The notes: a model not told the origin generated them from the letters alone. 64,000 nucleotides of DNA from G964020055 sp964020055 (GCA_964020055.1 OZ026533.1:434001-498000); one strand, 5' to 3'; positions 45,463 to 55,506 are shown, numbered from the stretch's first letter. Program-made: numbers and translations.

Positions 45463-48333
45463 ATGGAATTTAATAGGGTATTTACATCTAATTTTAATAT
45501 AGAGAATATAGAATATATTAAGATACCTTGCGAAATCAAAGATGAGCAAGGTAACATAGTTTTTTCTTGTCAAAATTTAGAAGTACCTGCTAATTGGTCT
45601 ATTTCAGCAATAGAAAATGTGGTTCAAAGACATTTTGTTAAGCAAAAAATAGTCCCTACTATTTTGAAGAAAGTTCATGAAGATAACTTACCTCTCTGGT
45701 TACAAAGAAATATTGCAGATACAGATGAACTTGCATTATTACAAGATACTGAAAGATTTTCTTGTGAAACAAGTATTAAACAATTAATAAATAGAATTGC
45801 ATTATCTTGGACATATAACGGTTATAAAAATAAATATTTTGAAACTGAAGATACTGCTAAAATCTTTTACGAAGAAATGTTTTATATTTTGATAAATCAA
45901 ATAGCTCTTCCATCAACTATACAAATGACTCATCAAGGTTTATATTGGGCATATGGAATTAGTAATGATTTAAGTTATTATTTTGTTCCTCAGCTTGATA
46001 ATAATACGTATGAAAATCCAGCAGTTTCTACTAAAGAAATTGTATTTTCTTCTTTTATTCTATCAACAGGTAATAGTGGAGCTCATGATGACGGTATAAT
46101 TCAGTTATTAAATAACGAATCTAAGTTGTTCAGTTGTTCTATAGGATCATGCACTAATTATTCTTCTGTTAGAAGTAAAAATGAAATTAATAAAACTGGT
46201 GTTTATGCAAGTGGTGTATTAAATTTTGTCCAATTATCAGATAAACTTGCAAATACTATAAAAACTACTTCACCTAATTATAATATATCTAAACTTGCTA
46301 TTTTGAATGATAATCATCCAGATATTTTAGATTTTGTTTATTGGAAAGTTAAAGCAGAACAGCAAATGGTTTCTTTAATTACAGGCTCGCAAATAACTCA
46401 TAAAATACTTGGATATGTTAAAGAAACTTGTAATAATTTCAATGATAAAAATGATTTAGAAAACAACTTAGAACTTAAAAAAGATTTATTTCTTGCTCAA
46501 AGTCTTAAAATTCCTGCAAAATTCATAAGAAGAATTTTATCTATGGCTTCAAATGAAGAACAGTATTTTGATTTTCAAACTTATGCTAATTCTTCTGAAT
46601 ACTATAATAATTTTGTTGGATATAACACATCATTATCTATTAGATTATCTAATGATTTTCTAAATAATGTAAGAAATGATGACCTTTGGTCTTTGACATC
46701 TGTTATAACTTCAGAAGAAACTAAAAGTATTTCTTCTTCTTGGCTAATGAACCAAATATGTTATGCATCTTGGGTTTGTGCTGAACCATCTATTCAATTT
46801 GATACAACAATAAATCAATGGAATACATGTCAAAATAGCGGATATATAAGAGCATCATCTTTAAATGAAGACTATATGTTTTTAGATAATACCTCTTCCC
46901 CTTTTGCTAATATAGATTTACTTCATTTTAGAAAAGATGATGGAACATTCAACGTTGAAAAGTTTTCTCATGTTGTTAAATTACTTATAACAGCACAAGA
47001 TATACTATTTTTCATGGCCTTATATCCTAATGAAATAACAGCTAAAGAAACTATGAATTATAGACCTTTATCAATAGGTTACTGTAATTTTGCAGCATAT
47101 TTAATGTCAATTGGTATCCCATATGCTAGTGACAAAGCTAGAGCTATGTGTTCTGCTATAACATCTTTACTTACAGGGTATTCTTATATTGCTTCATCTA
47201 TGATTGCTGCTAAGCTAGGATATTTTCCTAAATACAAGGAAAATGAAACCAGCGTTTTGAATACTTTACATAATCATAAAGAAGCTGCAAATTCTGGTAG
47301 CAATTACAAAGGATTAACAATTTTACCTACGCCATTTAATAAACATTTATGTGATGATATAGAATTAAGTAATAAAGCAGTTTTTATTTGGAATGAAGTT
47401 GTAGATTTATGTATAAAGCATGGTTTAAGAAATGCGCAAGTTACCTCATTATCTTTAAAAAACTCTATGGAAGCACTTATAGAAAATGTAACTTCTTCTG
47501 TAATGCCTTCTTTAGGAATAATGACAAATAAAAAAAATATAGATGGTAAATATACAAAACAAATAATTCCTGTTGCAATAATGGGATTAAAAACCTTGAA
47601 TTATAATGAACAGCACATAGATGAAATAATAAAATATATGTGTGGTTATCATACTTTGAATGATTGTCCTTATATTAATGAAAAATCTCTTATGGAAAAA
47701 GGCTTCACAAAAGAAATTTTAAATAAAATAGAAGATCTTATTTCTGATATTTTCAATATAGAATTTCTTTTTAATCATTATATTTTAGGTGAAGACTTTT
47801 GCGTAAATGTTTTGAACCTTAATTTAGATGATTTTAAAGATCCAAATGTTTCTTTATTACAAAAAATTGGCTTCACTAAAGAACAAATAACTGCTGCAAA
47901 CAAATATGTTACTGGTTATGGAACTATGGTAGGAGCACCATACTTAAAGGAAGAACATATCAATGTATTTGATGGTTTGTTAATATCTGCTAATAATAAC
48001 AATAGATATATAAATCATACAGACCAAATTAAAATGATATCTGCAGCTCAAAGTTTTATTAGTGGAGCTGTAAGTCATATAGTAGTTTTGCCAGTAGATT
48101 CACATATATCAGATTTTAGTAGTTCATATTTGTTAGCTTGGCAATCTGGTATAAAAACAATACGCTTGTATAGAGAAGGTTTTAAATTATCTCAGATACT
48201 ACATCCAGATCTGATACAAGATAAAACTTTAACAAACATAGACTTACTAAAAAAAGTAAAAGATGAATTAATTCCAGATTTACTATATAATAGTAAAGTT
48301 ATAAAGAATAAAGAAGGGAAAGGTCAAAATTAA
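45463..48333 (+). CDS. Class II ribonucleotide reductase (NrdJ) homologue, catalytic cysteines lost
   Basis: 956 residues, open throughout. The fold matches alphaproteobacterial NrdJ from end to end: WLQRNIADTDELALL, SWTYNGYKNKYFETEDTA, HQGLYWAYGI, DNHPDILDFVYWKVKAEQQM, QFDTTINQWNTC, SAAQSFISGAVSHIVVLP and LLAWQSGIKTIRLYREGFKL. The active-site segment does not: where the family has RASNPCSEYMFLDDTACNLA this protein reads RASSLNEDYMFLDNTSSPFA (463-482), so the radical Cys becomes Asn468, its Asn and Glu partners become Ser466 and Asp470, and one redox Cys becomes Ser479. The other redox Cys is Ser197 (VFSSFIL). The substrate loop APTGTIG is SLKNSME. It also ends without the C-terminal TSCPD/Cys region (usual length about 1200). 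Reductase activity is therefore not expected. Confidence 0.85.
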   Translation: MEFNRVFTSNFNIENIEYIKIPCEIKDEQGNIVFSCQNLEVPANWSISAIENVVQRHFVKQKIVPTILKKVHEDNLPLWLQRNIADTDELALLQDTERFSCETSIKQLINRIALSWTYNGYKNKYFETEDTAKIFYEEMFYILINQIALPSTIQMTHQGLYWAYGISNDLSYYFVPQLDNNTYENPAVSTKEIVFSSFILSTGNSGAHDDGIIQLLNNESKLFSCSIGSCTNYSSVRSKNEINKTGVYASGVLNFVQLSDKLANTIKTTSPNYNISKLAILNDNHPDILDFVYWKVKAEQQMVSLITGSQITHKILGYVKETCNNFNDKNDLENNLELKKDLFLAQSLKIPAKFIRRILSMASNEEQYFDFQTYANSSEYYNNFVGYNTSLSIRLSNDFLNNVRNDDLWSLTSVITSEETKSISSSWLMNQICYASWVCAEPSIQFDTTINQWNTCQNSGYIRASSLNEDYMFLDNTSSPFANIDLLHFRKDDGTFNVEKFSHVVKLLITAQDILFFMALYPNEITAKETMNYRPLSIGYCNFAAYLMSIGIPYASDKARAMCSAITSLLTGYSYIASSMIAAKLGYFPKYKENETSVLNTLHNHKEAANSGSNYKGLTILPTPFNKHLCDDIELSNKAVFIWNEVVDLCIKHGLRNAQVTSLSLKNSMEALIENVTSSVMPSLGIMTNKKNIDGKYTKQIIPVAIMGLKTLNYNEQHIDEIIKYMCGYHTLNDCPYINEKSLMEKGFTKEILNKIEDLISDIFNIEFLFNHYILGEDFCVNVLNLNLDDFKDPNVSLLQKIGFTKEQITAANKYVTGYGTMVGAPYLKEEHINVFDGLLISANNNNRYINHTDQIKMISAAQSFISGAVSHIVVLPVDSHISDFSSSYLLAWQSGIKTIRLYREGFKLSQILHPDLIQDKTLTNIDLLKKVKDELIPDLLYNSKVIKNKEGKGQN

Positions 48334-48339
48334 TCCCTT

Positions 48340-48441
48340 CTAAAAGAACCAACTTACTTTTAACAAGTAAGTTGTAGACCAAATCTTTTGGTCGCACTAT
48401 CCCACTTGCCTCTACATATTTTATTGTAGGGGCTTTTTTTT
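48340..48441 (+). ncRNA. Hairpin array ending in a strong terminator
   Basis: Directly after the nrdJ-homologue stop: a 10-bp hairpin (48350-48359/48365-48374), a 7-bp hairpin GACCAAA/TTTGGTC (48377-48383/48387-48393) and a terminator stem GCCTCTACA/TGTAGGGGC (48408-48416/48425-48433) followed by eight Ts. This is more structure than a plain terminator needs and is GC-richer than its surroundings. It could be an independent small RNA or a processed 3' end; no family recognised. Confidence 0.5.
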
Positions 48442-48612
48442 ATCTATTTTATAGATCATCTGTTAAGACTATTATTGCAAATAAATATGAATAAAAAGTT
48501 AAAAATTTTATATAATATTATTAGTAAAATTAACTTTTATAAGGATCTTTTTTAGTGTATCATAAATAGTATATCTTACTTATATATTATAACTAAAAAT
48601 AATAGAGACTTT

Positions 48613-50052
48613 ATGAGCTTAGCTAGAATTATATTGTTTTTTGTGTGTCTTTTAACTATAAATTTTAGCTTTAGTGTAGCTTTAGCTAATTCTACAAGAC
48701 CCTTTTCTCATATAGTTATTGATTATAATAACGGACAAACTATATCTGCATATAGAGAAAATGAAAGAATGTATCCTGCATCTTTAACTAAAATTATGAC
48801 TTTATATATTTTGTTTGATAAAATCAAAAATAATAAGATATCATTCAATCAAAAAATTTTCATTTCAAAAAAAGCATCTTCTCAAGAACCAAGTAAACTT
48901 GGATTACCTGCAGGGTCAGCTATCTTAGTTAAGGATGCAATTGTTGCAATCATAGTCAGATCTGCAAATGATATGGCTTATGCTGTAGCAGAAACTGTAT
49001 CTTCTTCTAATGAAAAAGAATTTGTTAAACTTATGAATCAAACTGCGAAAAACTTAGGTTTAAACAATACTCATTTTACTAATCCTACAGGTCTCCCAAA
49101 TAAAGAGCAATATACTACTGCATATGATATGGCTCTTTTATCTCGTAGCTTGATGGTTCACTTTAATTCATATTACAGATTATTTTCTACAAATAGTTAT
49201 CAGTGGAATGGAATAAAATATAATAATACTAACCATTTATTAGATTACGACGGAGTAGATGGTATAAAAACTGGTTATACTCGTGCTTCTGGTTATAATT
49301 TAATAACTTCAGCCTACAAAAATGATTCTCGTATTATTACTGTAGCTATGGGTTTAGAAAGTAGTGAGCAACGAGATGAATACGTGAAAAATATTGTAAG
49401 AGAAGGCTTAGAATTAGCAGATAATAATAGAAAATATTTAGTACAATTAACATACAAACCTAACACTTTAAAAAATGATACTAATAAAACAAATGATGAT
49501 TTTTTATATGTATCCGATAAGGAGCAAATAGATAATGAAATTAATGATGATGCATATATTCTCACTAATAGTTCAGAAATAAATAACTTTAATTTATCTT
49601 CTACTGCATACACAATCACCCAAGATCCTGATATTCAAAAAATCAGACAAGCCGATTATGTTGTTATAAGTCCTGATGTCAAAAGAGGTAATCAATTTGT
49701 TAAAACTTTAACTTTATCATACTCACCAGGTAATTATAATATACAATTAGGTGCATTTTCTACCTATCAAAGAGCATTGAACGTATCATTTAATGCCTTA
49801 AAGGTTGCAAGTTTGAAAAATTTATTAAAAAAGAAAAACTTAACTATTACAGAAAAAGATAAGTTATATGTAGTTCAATACAAAAATTTTTCAGCTAGCA
49901 ATGCTAATTTTGCTTGTCAAACTATCATTAACAAAAAAGTTTCTGAATGTTTTATTAAGGTATCACCAATAAAAACAAAAACTGTAGTAACCAAAGTTAA
50001 TACTTCTAAAAAGAACACTAAAAAACAAAGTATCAAAAAGAATGTTTTTTAA
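48613..50052 (+). CDS. dacC: D-alanyl-D-alanine carboxypeptidase with SPOR domain
   Basis: 479 residues. Signal peptide (about 1-26, FSFSVALA). Penicillin-binding motifs complete: Ser57-Leu-Thr-Lys60, Ser117-Ala-Asn119 and Lys219-Thr-Gly221. Residues about 240-375 form a linker; the C-terminal SPOR domain (GNYNIQLGAFSTYQRALNVS to about 455) binds septal glycan, so the enzyme trims pentapeptides at the division site. The basic tail (KKNTKKQSIKKNVF) is unusual. A paralogue without the KTG motif is at 60339. Confidence 0.92.
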   Translation: MSLARIILFFVCLLTINFSFSVALANSTRPFSHIVIDYNNGQTISAYRENERMYPASLTKIMTLYILFDKIKNNKISFNQKIFISKKASSQEPSKLGLPAGSAILVKDAIVAIIVRSANDMAYAVAETVSSSNEKEFVKLMNQTAKNLGLNNTHFTNPTGLPNKEQYTTAYDMALLSRSLMVHFNSYYRLFSTNSYQWNGIKYNNTNHLLDYDGVDGIKTGYTRASGYNLITSAYKNDSRIITVAMGLESSEQRDEYVKNIVREGLELADNNRKYLVQLTYKPNTLKNDTNKTNDDFLYVSDKEQIDNEINDDAYILTNSSEINNFNLSSTAYTITQDPDIQKIRQADYVVISPDVKRGNQFVKTLTLSYSPGNYNIQLGAFSTYQRALNVSFNALKVASLKNLLKKKNLTITEKDKLYVVQYKNFSASNANFACQTIINKKVSECFIKVSPIKTKTVVTKVNTSKKNTKKQSIKKNVF

Positions 50053-50065
50053 TACATAAGGTCAA

Positions 50066-50638
50066 ATGAAAAAATCTAACAATTTACCACTGATTATAGC
50101 AATAACAGGTGCTAGTGGTTCTATTTATGGTATAAAATTACTACAAGAATTAAAGAAATTACATATTCCAACTATACTTACAGTCTCAGAAATGGGGTTT
50201 GTTACTATAAAAGAAGAGTTAAAATTATCTCCTAAAGATGTTATTAATCTTGCAGATGAATATTTTCATAATTTTGATATGAAAGCCTCTATAGCATCAG
50301 GAAGTTATAGAACTTTAGGTATTATTGTTGCACCCTGCTCTGTAAAAACACTATCTGCCATTGCAAATTGTTACGATGATAATTTGATAGTTAGAGCTTC
50401 AGATGTTTGTTTAAAAGAAAGAAAAAAAGTAATTCTTTTATTCAGAGAAACTCCATTACATATGGGTTATATAAACATAATGAAAAAAGCAACCGAAAAT
50501 GGAGCAATTATAATGCCCCCTGTTCCTGCTTTTTACAACAAACCAAATAATATTGATGATTTAGTATCTCACACTATATCTAGAACTTTAGATATATTTA
50601 ATATAGAAAATAATATATCACCTCGTTGGAAAGAATAA
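50066..50638 (+). CDS. ubiX: Flavin prenyltransferase UbiX
   Basis: 190 residues. Motifs ITGASGSIYGIKLLQEL at the start, GSYRTLGIIVAPCSVKTLSA, and RETPLHMGYINIMKKATENG. It prenylates FMN for the decarboxylase UbiD in ubiquinone synthesis. Starts 13 bases after dacC, so it is probably co-transcribed. Complete. Confidence 0.95.
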   Translation: MKKSNNLPLIIAITGASGSIYGIKLLQELKKLHIPTILTVSEMGFVTIKEELKLSPKDVINLADEYFHNFDMKASIASGSYRTLGIIVAPCSVKTLSAIANCYDDNLIVRASDVCLKERKKVILLFRETPLHMGYINIMKKATENGAIIMPPVPAFYNKPNNIDDLVSHTISRTLDIFNIENNISPRWKE

Positions 50639-50646
50639 ATAAAATT

Positions 50647-52038
50647 ATGAATAATAAAAAAAACGTTACTGTTGTAGGAGCCGGTCTTGCAGGATCTGAA
50701 TGTGCTTGGCAATTAGCAAACTTAAATTATAATGTAACACTATATGAAATGAGACCAAGTTTGAATACTCAAGCTCATAAAACTGCTAATTTTGCAGAGC
50801 TTGTATGTTCAAATTCTTTTCGTAGTGATAACAAAGAAACATCAGCAATAGGATTATTACATGATGAACTTAGAAAACTTAAATCTATAATTTTACAAAC
50901 TGCAGATAAATATAAAGTACCTGCTGGAGATGCTTTAGCTGTAGATAGAATTGCTTTTTCTGAAAATGTTACTAAATCCTTATCATCACATAAAAATATC
51001 ACTCTTGTTAATCAAGAATTCTCTGATTTATCAGACTTTATTGCAGATGATAGCAATACATTAGTGCTTGCTACTGGACCTTTGACATCTCCTAATTTGT
51101 CTGAGAAAATCAAAACAATAATTGGTGATAACTCTTTAAATTTTTTTGATGCTATTTCTCCTATAATTTATAAAGATAGTATAGATTTCAATCATGCATG
51201 GTTTCAATCTAGATATGATAAAGGTTCTGGTAAAGATTATATAAACTGCCCTTTAACAGAAGAACAATATAATGCTTTTTATAATGAATTAATAAATGCT
51301 GAATATGTAGAATTTGAAGATTGGGAAAAAGATATTCCTTTTTTTGAAGGCTGTCTTCCTATTGAAGTTATGGCATCTAGAGGAAAACAAACTTTATTAT
51401 TTGGGCCAATGAAACCTGTTGGCTTATCAAATCCGCATACAACTGATAAGCCTTATGCTGTTATTCAATTAAGACAAGATAATCTTCAAGGTACAATGTA
51501 TAATATTGTAGGTTTTCAAACAAAATTAAAATATGCAGAGCAAAAAAGAATTTTTCGTATGATACCAGCTTTAGCTAATGCTGAATTTGCTAAGTTAGGA
51601 AGCATTCATAAAAATACATTTATCAACTCACCTGTTTTATTGAATAATAATCTATCTTTAAAATCACATCCAAATATTTTCTTTGCAGGACAAATTTCTG
51701 GCTGTGAAGGATATGTAGAAAGCACATCATTAGGTTTAGCTTCTGCTTATTTTATACATTCCAAAACACAAAATATTGAATTAAAATTCCCAGATACTAC
51801 AGCTATTGGATCTATGATAAACCATGTTACAATTGGGAACTTATCTAGAAATTATCAGCCCATGAATATAAATCTTGGTTTATTTCCTGAGTTAGAGAAA
51901 GAAGATTTAATTAATCCTAATGTTAAAAAATTAAAGAAAGCTGACAAAAGAACTATTATAATTAATAAAGCTATTAAACATTTAGATACCTTTATTGATA
52001 GTCTAAATAATCAGAATTTTTATAATGATCTTGATTAA
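50647..52038 (+). CDS. trmFO: Methylenetetrahydrofolate-tRNA-(uracil-5-)-methyltransferase
   Basis: 463 residues from the ATG at 50647 (an earlier in-frame ATG at 50626 lies inside ubiX). FAD-binding VTVVGAGLAGSECAWQLAN, then YEMRPSLNTQAHKT and CSNSFRSDN, TrmFO landmarks; GYVESTSLGLASAYF near the end. It makes m5U54 in tRNA using methylene-THF. Nine bases after ubiX. Followed by a terminator. Confidence 0.94.
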   Translation: MNNKKNVTVVGAGLAGSECAWQLANLNYNVTLYEMRPSLNTQAHKTANFAELVCSNSFRSDNKETSAIGLLHDELRKLKSIILQTADKYKVPAGDALAVDRIAFSENVTKSLSSHKNITLVNQEFSDLSDFIADDSNTLVLATGPLTSPNLSEKIKTIIGDNSLNFFDAISPIIYKDSIDFNHAWFQSRYDKGSGKDYINCPLTEEQYNAFYNELINAEYVEFEDWEKDIPFFEGCLPIEVMASRGKQTLLFGPMKPVGLSNPHTTDKPYAVIQLRQDNLQGTMYNIVGFQTKLKYAEQKRIFRMIPALANAEFAKLGSIHKNTFINSPVLLNNNLSLKSHPNIFFAGQISGCEGYVESTSLGLASAYFIHSKTQNIELKFPDTTAIGSMINHVTIGNLSRNYQPMNINLGLFPELEKEDLINPNVKKLKKADKRTIIINKAIKHLDTFIDSLNNQNFYNDLD

Positions 52039-52116
52039 AAACAACTATATTTATTAAAATTTCTTGATAATTATATACATAAAAGACCAAATACTCAAAC
52101 CCAATAAATCAAATTT

Positions 52117-52142
52117 AAGAGACTAATCTATTTTAGTCTCTT
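52117..52142 (+). terminator. Terminator after trmFO
   Basis: AAGAGACTAA (52117-52126) pairs with TTAGTCTCTT (52133-52142), loop of 6 bases, followed by TTTT. Ends the dacC-ubiX-trmFO transcript. Confidence 0.85.
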
Positions 52143-52176
52143 TTTTATTTGTACACAATTTAATAAGGAAATAAAA

Positions 52177-52378
52177 ATGACTTTAAAAATAAATTCTGAT
52201 TTAGAAAAAAGAGTTGAATTCATATTCAAAGAAATACCTGTAATAACTGAATCTAGTTATAGATTGGTTATATCAATTAGCACCTACATTATTTAGTAAT
52301 AAGCAGACATTAGAAGATGTTAACTTATATATTCCACCTATTACAATTAATTCTAATAATATAACCAAAAAATTATGA
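52177..52378 (+). pseudogene. Small frameshifted gene
   Basis: An AAGGA site precedes ATG 52177. The frame reads MTLKINSDLEKRVEFIFKEI..., stops at 52296, and continues in the next phase (DWLYQLAPTLFSNKQTLEDV...) to a stop at 52378. One indel repairs it to about 67 residues. Family not recognised. Confidence 0.45.
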
Positions 52379-52392
52379 GAGTATTATACTAA

Positions 52393-53292
52393 TGGAATTA
52401 AAATTCAAAAGTTTATTTCAATTCACTCAACATTTTGATACTGAAGCAAAATGTGTTAATATCTAGCTCAAATAAGATGGGGAGATAACCAATTTGTCCT
52501 CATTGTAAATGTGATGATAAAATCTACAAATTTAAAAATAGTATTCAGTATAAGTGTAGTAATTGTACTAAAAGATTTATAGTAAAAGTTGGATAGCATT
52601 AGAAAATTCAAGAATATCTCTACAAAAATGGTTAATGGCTTTTTATTTAACAACTTCTCATAAAAAAGGTATTAGCTCTATTCAATTATCTTAAGATATT
52701 GGAGTAACTAAAAAACAGCTTGGTATATGCTACAAAAAATTCAATATATAGCAAATGCTGATGTTGAATTATATGAGGGAACAGTTGATATTGATGAAAA
52801 TTATGTAGCTGGAAAAGAAAGTAATAAACACCCAAGCAAAAAAATCATGAATTATAATAAAATTCAAGGTGATAAAGCACCTATTTTAGGCATTTATAAT
52901 GTTGTAATAAAACTATAAGATACTCTTATTTTGATAAAGTAAAAACAAAATATATTACCTATTATTGAAAAGAATGTATCTCAAAATGCAATTATTCATA
53001 AGATTAAAGCCCTGTTTATAAATCTTTAAATAAAAATAGAACACATTATGTTGTAAATCATAAGAATAGAGAATTTGCAAGAAATGAAGTTATTACAAAT
53101 AGAATTGAAGGTTCATTTGCTCATTGTAAAAGAAGTATAAATGGAATTTATCATCGGGTATCTCATAAACATATACAAAAATATGCTAATATGTTTAGTT
53201 TTAGATAGAATACAAAATACTTAGATGAGATTGAAAGAATTAATCTATTTATTAGTAAAATGAATAATACAAAATTAATATATAAGTATTAG
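52393..53292 (+). pseudogene. IS1595-family transposase, decayed
   Basis: Pieces in all three phases follow the IS1595 order: N-terminal KFKSLFQFTQHFDTEAKCVN, zinc ribbon CPHCKCDDKIYKFKN with CSNC, catalytic domain VDIDENYVAGKESNKH, and the end NRIEGSFAHCKRSINGIYHR with VSHKHIQKYANMF. At least four stops and frameshifts are present. A short frame MSFEELAKIAVKVEVKGKK (53373-53444) lies beyond, as often seen behind this IS type. Terminal inverted repeats were not identified. Confidence 0.88.
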
Positions 53293-53480
53293 TTCATGGT
53301 TAAATATAAAGAGACTAAACCTAAAAAATATAAAAGTGGATTATCTTAGGAAAAAGTGGTACGGTAAAATTAAATATGTCTTTTGAAGAGTTAGCCAAAA
53401 TAGCAGTTAAGGTTGAGGTTAAAGGCAAGAAAAAAGAAGATTAAAATAAACCTATAAAAGATAAGAGTAACAATTAAATT

Positions 53481-54290
53481 ATGAGATTTATAGATTTATT
53501 CGCTGGAATAGGTGGATTTCATCTAGCATTAAAAAAACTAGATTGTAATTGTGTATTTTCTTCAGAAATAGATAAGTATGCCAGAGAAGTTTATAAAAAA
53601 AACTTTAATATTGAAGATACAGTTTTTAATAACGATATAAGAAAAATATCTCCTCATACAATTCCAGATCATGATATTTTATCTGCTGGGTTTCCTTGTC
53701 AACCTTTTTCACAAGCTGGACATAAAAGAGGATTTTCTGATATGGATAACTCAGAAAGAGGAAATTTATTTTTTTGTATTGCTGATATATTAAAAGCTAA
53801 GAAACCTAAAGCTTTTATATTAGAAAATGTAAGATACTTAATTAATCATAATAATGGAGAAACTTTTAAAACTATATGTGATGTTTTAAGTAAGGAATTA
53901 AACTACAATATATTTTATAAAGTTATAAAAGCAAGTGATTTTGGCAGACCTCAACATAGACCAAGAGTATATATAGTTGGTTTTAATAATGATTTAGTAA
54001 AAACAAAAGAACCATTTAGTTTTCCAGAAGCTATACCTTTAAATATGACAATGTCTGATATTTGGGGAAGGGATTGTAATAAAAAAATAGGTTATACACT
54101 AAGAGTTGGTGGCAAAGGGTCTCCTATAGAGGATAGGCGGAATTGGGATGGTTATATAGTAAATGGGGAAATAGTTAGATTAGGACCTTTACAAGCTAAA
54201 AGAATGATGGGGTTTCCAGATGATTTTATATTATCTGAGAGTAATTCTCAGGCCATGAAACAATTAGGTAATAGTGTTTCGTTGATGTAG
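53481..54290 (+). CDS. DNA (cytosine-5) methyltransferase, HpaII-like, 3' frameshift
   Basis: 269 residues. C5-MTase motifs in order: I MRFIDLFAGIGGFHLALKKL, IV SAGFPCQPFSQAGH with catalytic Cys, VI AFILENVRYLI, VIII RPQHRPRVYIVGF, IX/X GPLQAKRMMGFPDDF and QLGNSV. After GNSVS the frame ends LM-stop, whereas the family continues with a short helix; that helix (VDVVYNVAREVIKYM) is in the next phase from 54281. A one-base deletion would explain it. The downstream nuclease is HpaII-like, so CCGG is a plausible target. Activity may survive loss of the last 15 residues. Confidence 0.85.
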   Translation: MRFIDLFAGIGGFHLALKKLDCNCVFSSEIDKYAREVYKKNFNIEDTVFNNDIRKISPHTIPDHDILSAGFPCQPFSQAGHKRGFSDMDNSERGNLFFCIADILKAKKPKAFILENVRYLINHNNGETFKTICDVLSKELNYNIFYKVIKASDFGRPQHRPRVYIVGFNNDLVKTKEPFSFPEAIPLNMTMSDIWGRDCNKKIGYTLRVGGKGSPIEDRRNWDGYIVNGEIVRLGPLQAKRMMGFPDDFILSESNSQAMKQLGNSVSLM

Positions 54291-54322
54291 TTTATAATGT
54301 AGCAAGAGAGGTAATAAAGTAT

Positions 54323-55375
54323 ATGAGTAATAATGAGAATTACGACATAATTAATACTTGTTCTTTTAATAAGGGAGAATGGAGTGAGCTATATACTTTT
54401 TTCAAAATTATATTTGATCCCAAAATATATTGGCATGATGAGTACTTAAATATAATACACATAAATGATTTTGTTAAAATATTTGTGTTAAAACATAATA
54501 ATGAAGATATTGTTTATACCCTAGATAATGATAATTTAAGTATTAAATCTGATGGACAAACAAAAAATTTTAATATCAATGAAATATTACCAAATGAACT
54601 TATATATTCTATTTTTAATGAAATAACAAATAATAATAGTACAACATTTGATTTATTAACTATAAAGGATATATTAAATATTTTTAATATAAAAAACTTT
54701 AAAGGTTCTTCATTTCATAAAGAAGATATAAGAGTTGGTTTTAACTATAATAGTTAAACATATGCAGATCAGCCCTTAGGTATTAAATCTTTTTTAGGAA
54801 GTAAGCCTACACTTTTAAATGCTTCTTCCGCAACAAACTTTATTTATAAAATAACTAATTTTTCTGGAAGTATTAGAGAAATTAACTCTATTGAAACAAA
54901 AGCAAAAGTACAAGATAGAATTAAGTCTATAGAACAAAATGGTGGGGTATTTTCTTTTTATAAATGTGATAATGTTATTTTTGAATATAACTTAAATATA
55001 ATAGATAGTAATATAACTGATATTATTAGTAGAATATTGCTAGATTATTATAAAGGTAGAGCTTCTCATATAAATTTATTGGTTAAAGATGAAGTTGAAA
55101 TTATAAAAATAAAAAGATTGTTAAAATCTATATTATTAGGAATGTTTTCTACTAGAAAATGGGATGGAGAAAATCAATCTAATGGAATAATTGTTGTAAA
55201 AATTGATGGTAATCTTGCTTTGTATCATGTAATTAAAGAAAAAATATTAAACCAATTTTTATACTTGAATACAAAACTTGATACTCCTTCTACAAATCGT
55301 CATAGATTTGGTTTTATTTATGAAGAAAACGGAGAGTTATTTTTTAAACTTAATTTACAAATTAGGCATAAATAA
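54323..55375 (+). pseudogene. HpaII-like restriction endonuclease, broken by a stop codon
   Basis: About 350 codons with one in-frame TAA at 54755. First part: FNKGEWSELYTFFKIIFDPK, a hallmark of HpaII-type nucleases. Second part: GSKPTLLNASSATNFIYK, then GMFSTRKWDGENQSNGI, HRFGFIYEENGELFFKLNLQ. The whole matches HpaII in length. Its frame is the same one in which the methylase C-terminus continues, with no stop in between. Unless the stop is read through, the nuclease is inactive. Confidence 0.85.
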
Positions 55376-55506
55376 ATTAGGTCTTTAAAATATATAATTC
55401 TCCATTTCTTCATTGATATATGAATATATTTTTGATAGAATGTAATACTGCATATGGAAATAATGTGATTATATAATATCATTTTGTTTTTGGAGGATTA
55501 TGATAA

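Noticed and set aside
48340..48441. tracrRNA-like or SRP RNA identity for the hairpin array
   Set aside because: No cas9, no repeat array and no conserved SRP loop are visible.
52177..52378. The small frameshifted gene as an antitoxin or phage gene
   Set aside because: No motif supports either; only the frame and a ribosome-binding site are visible.
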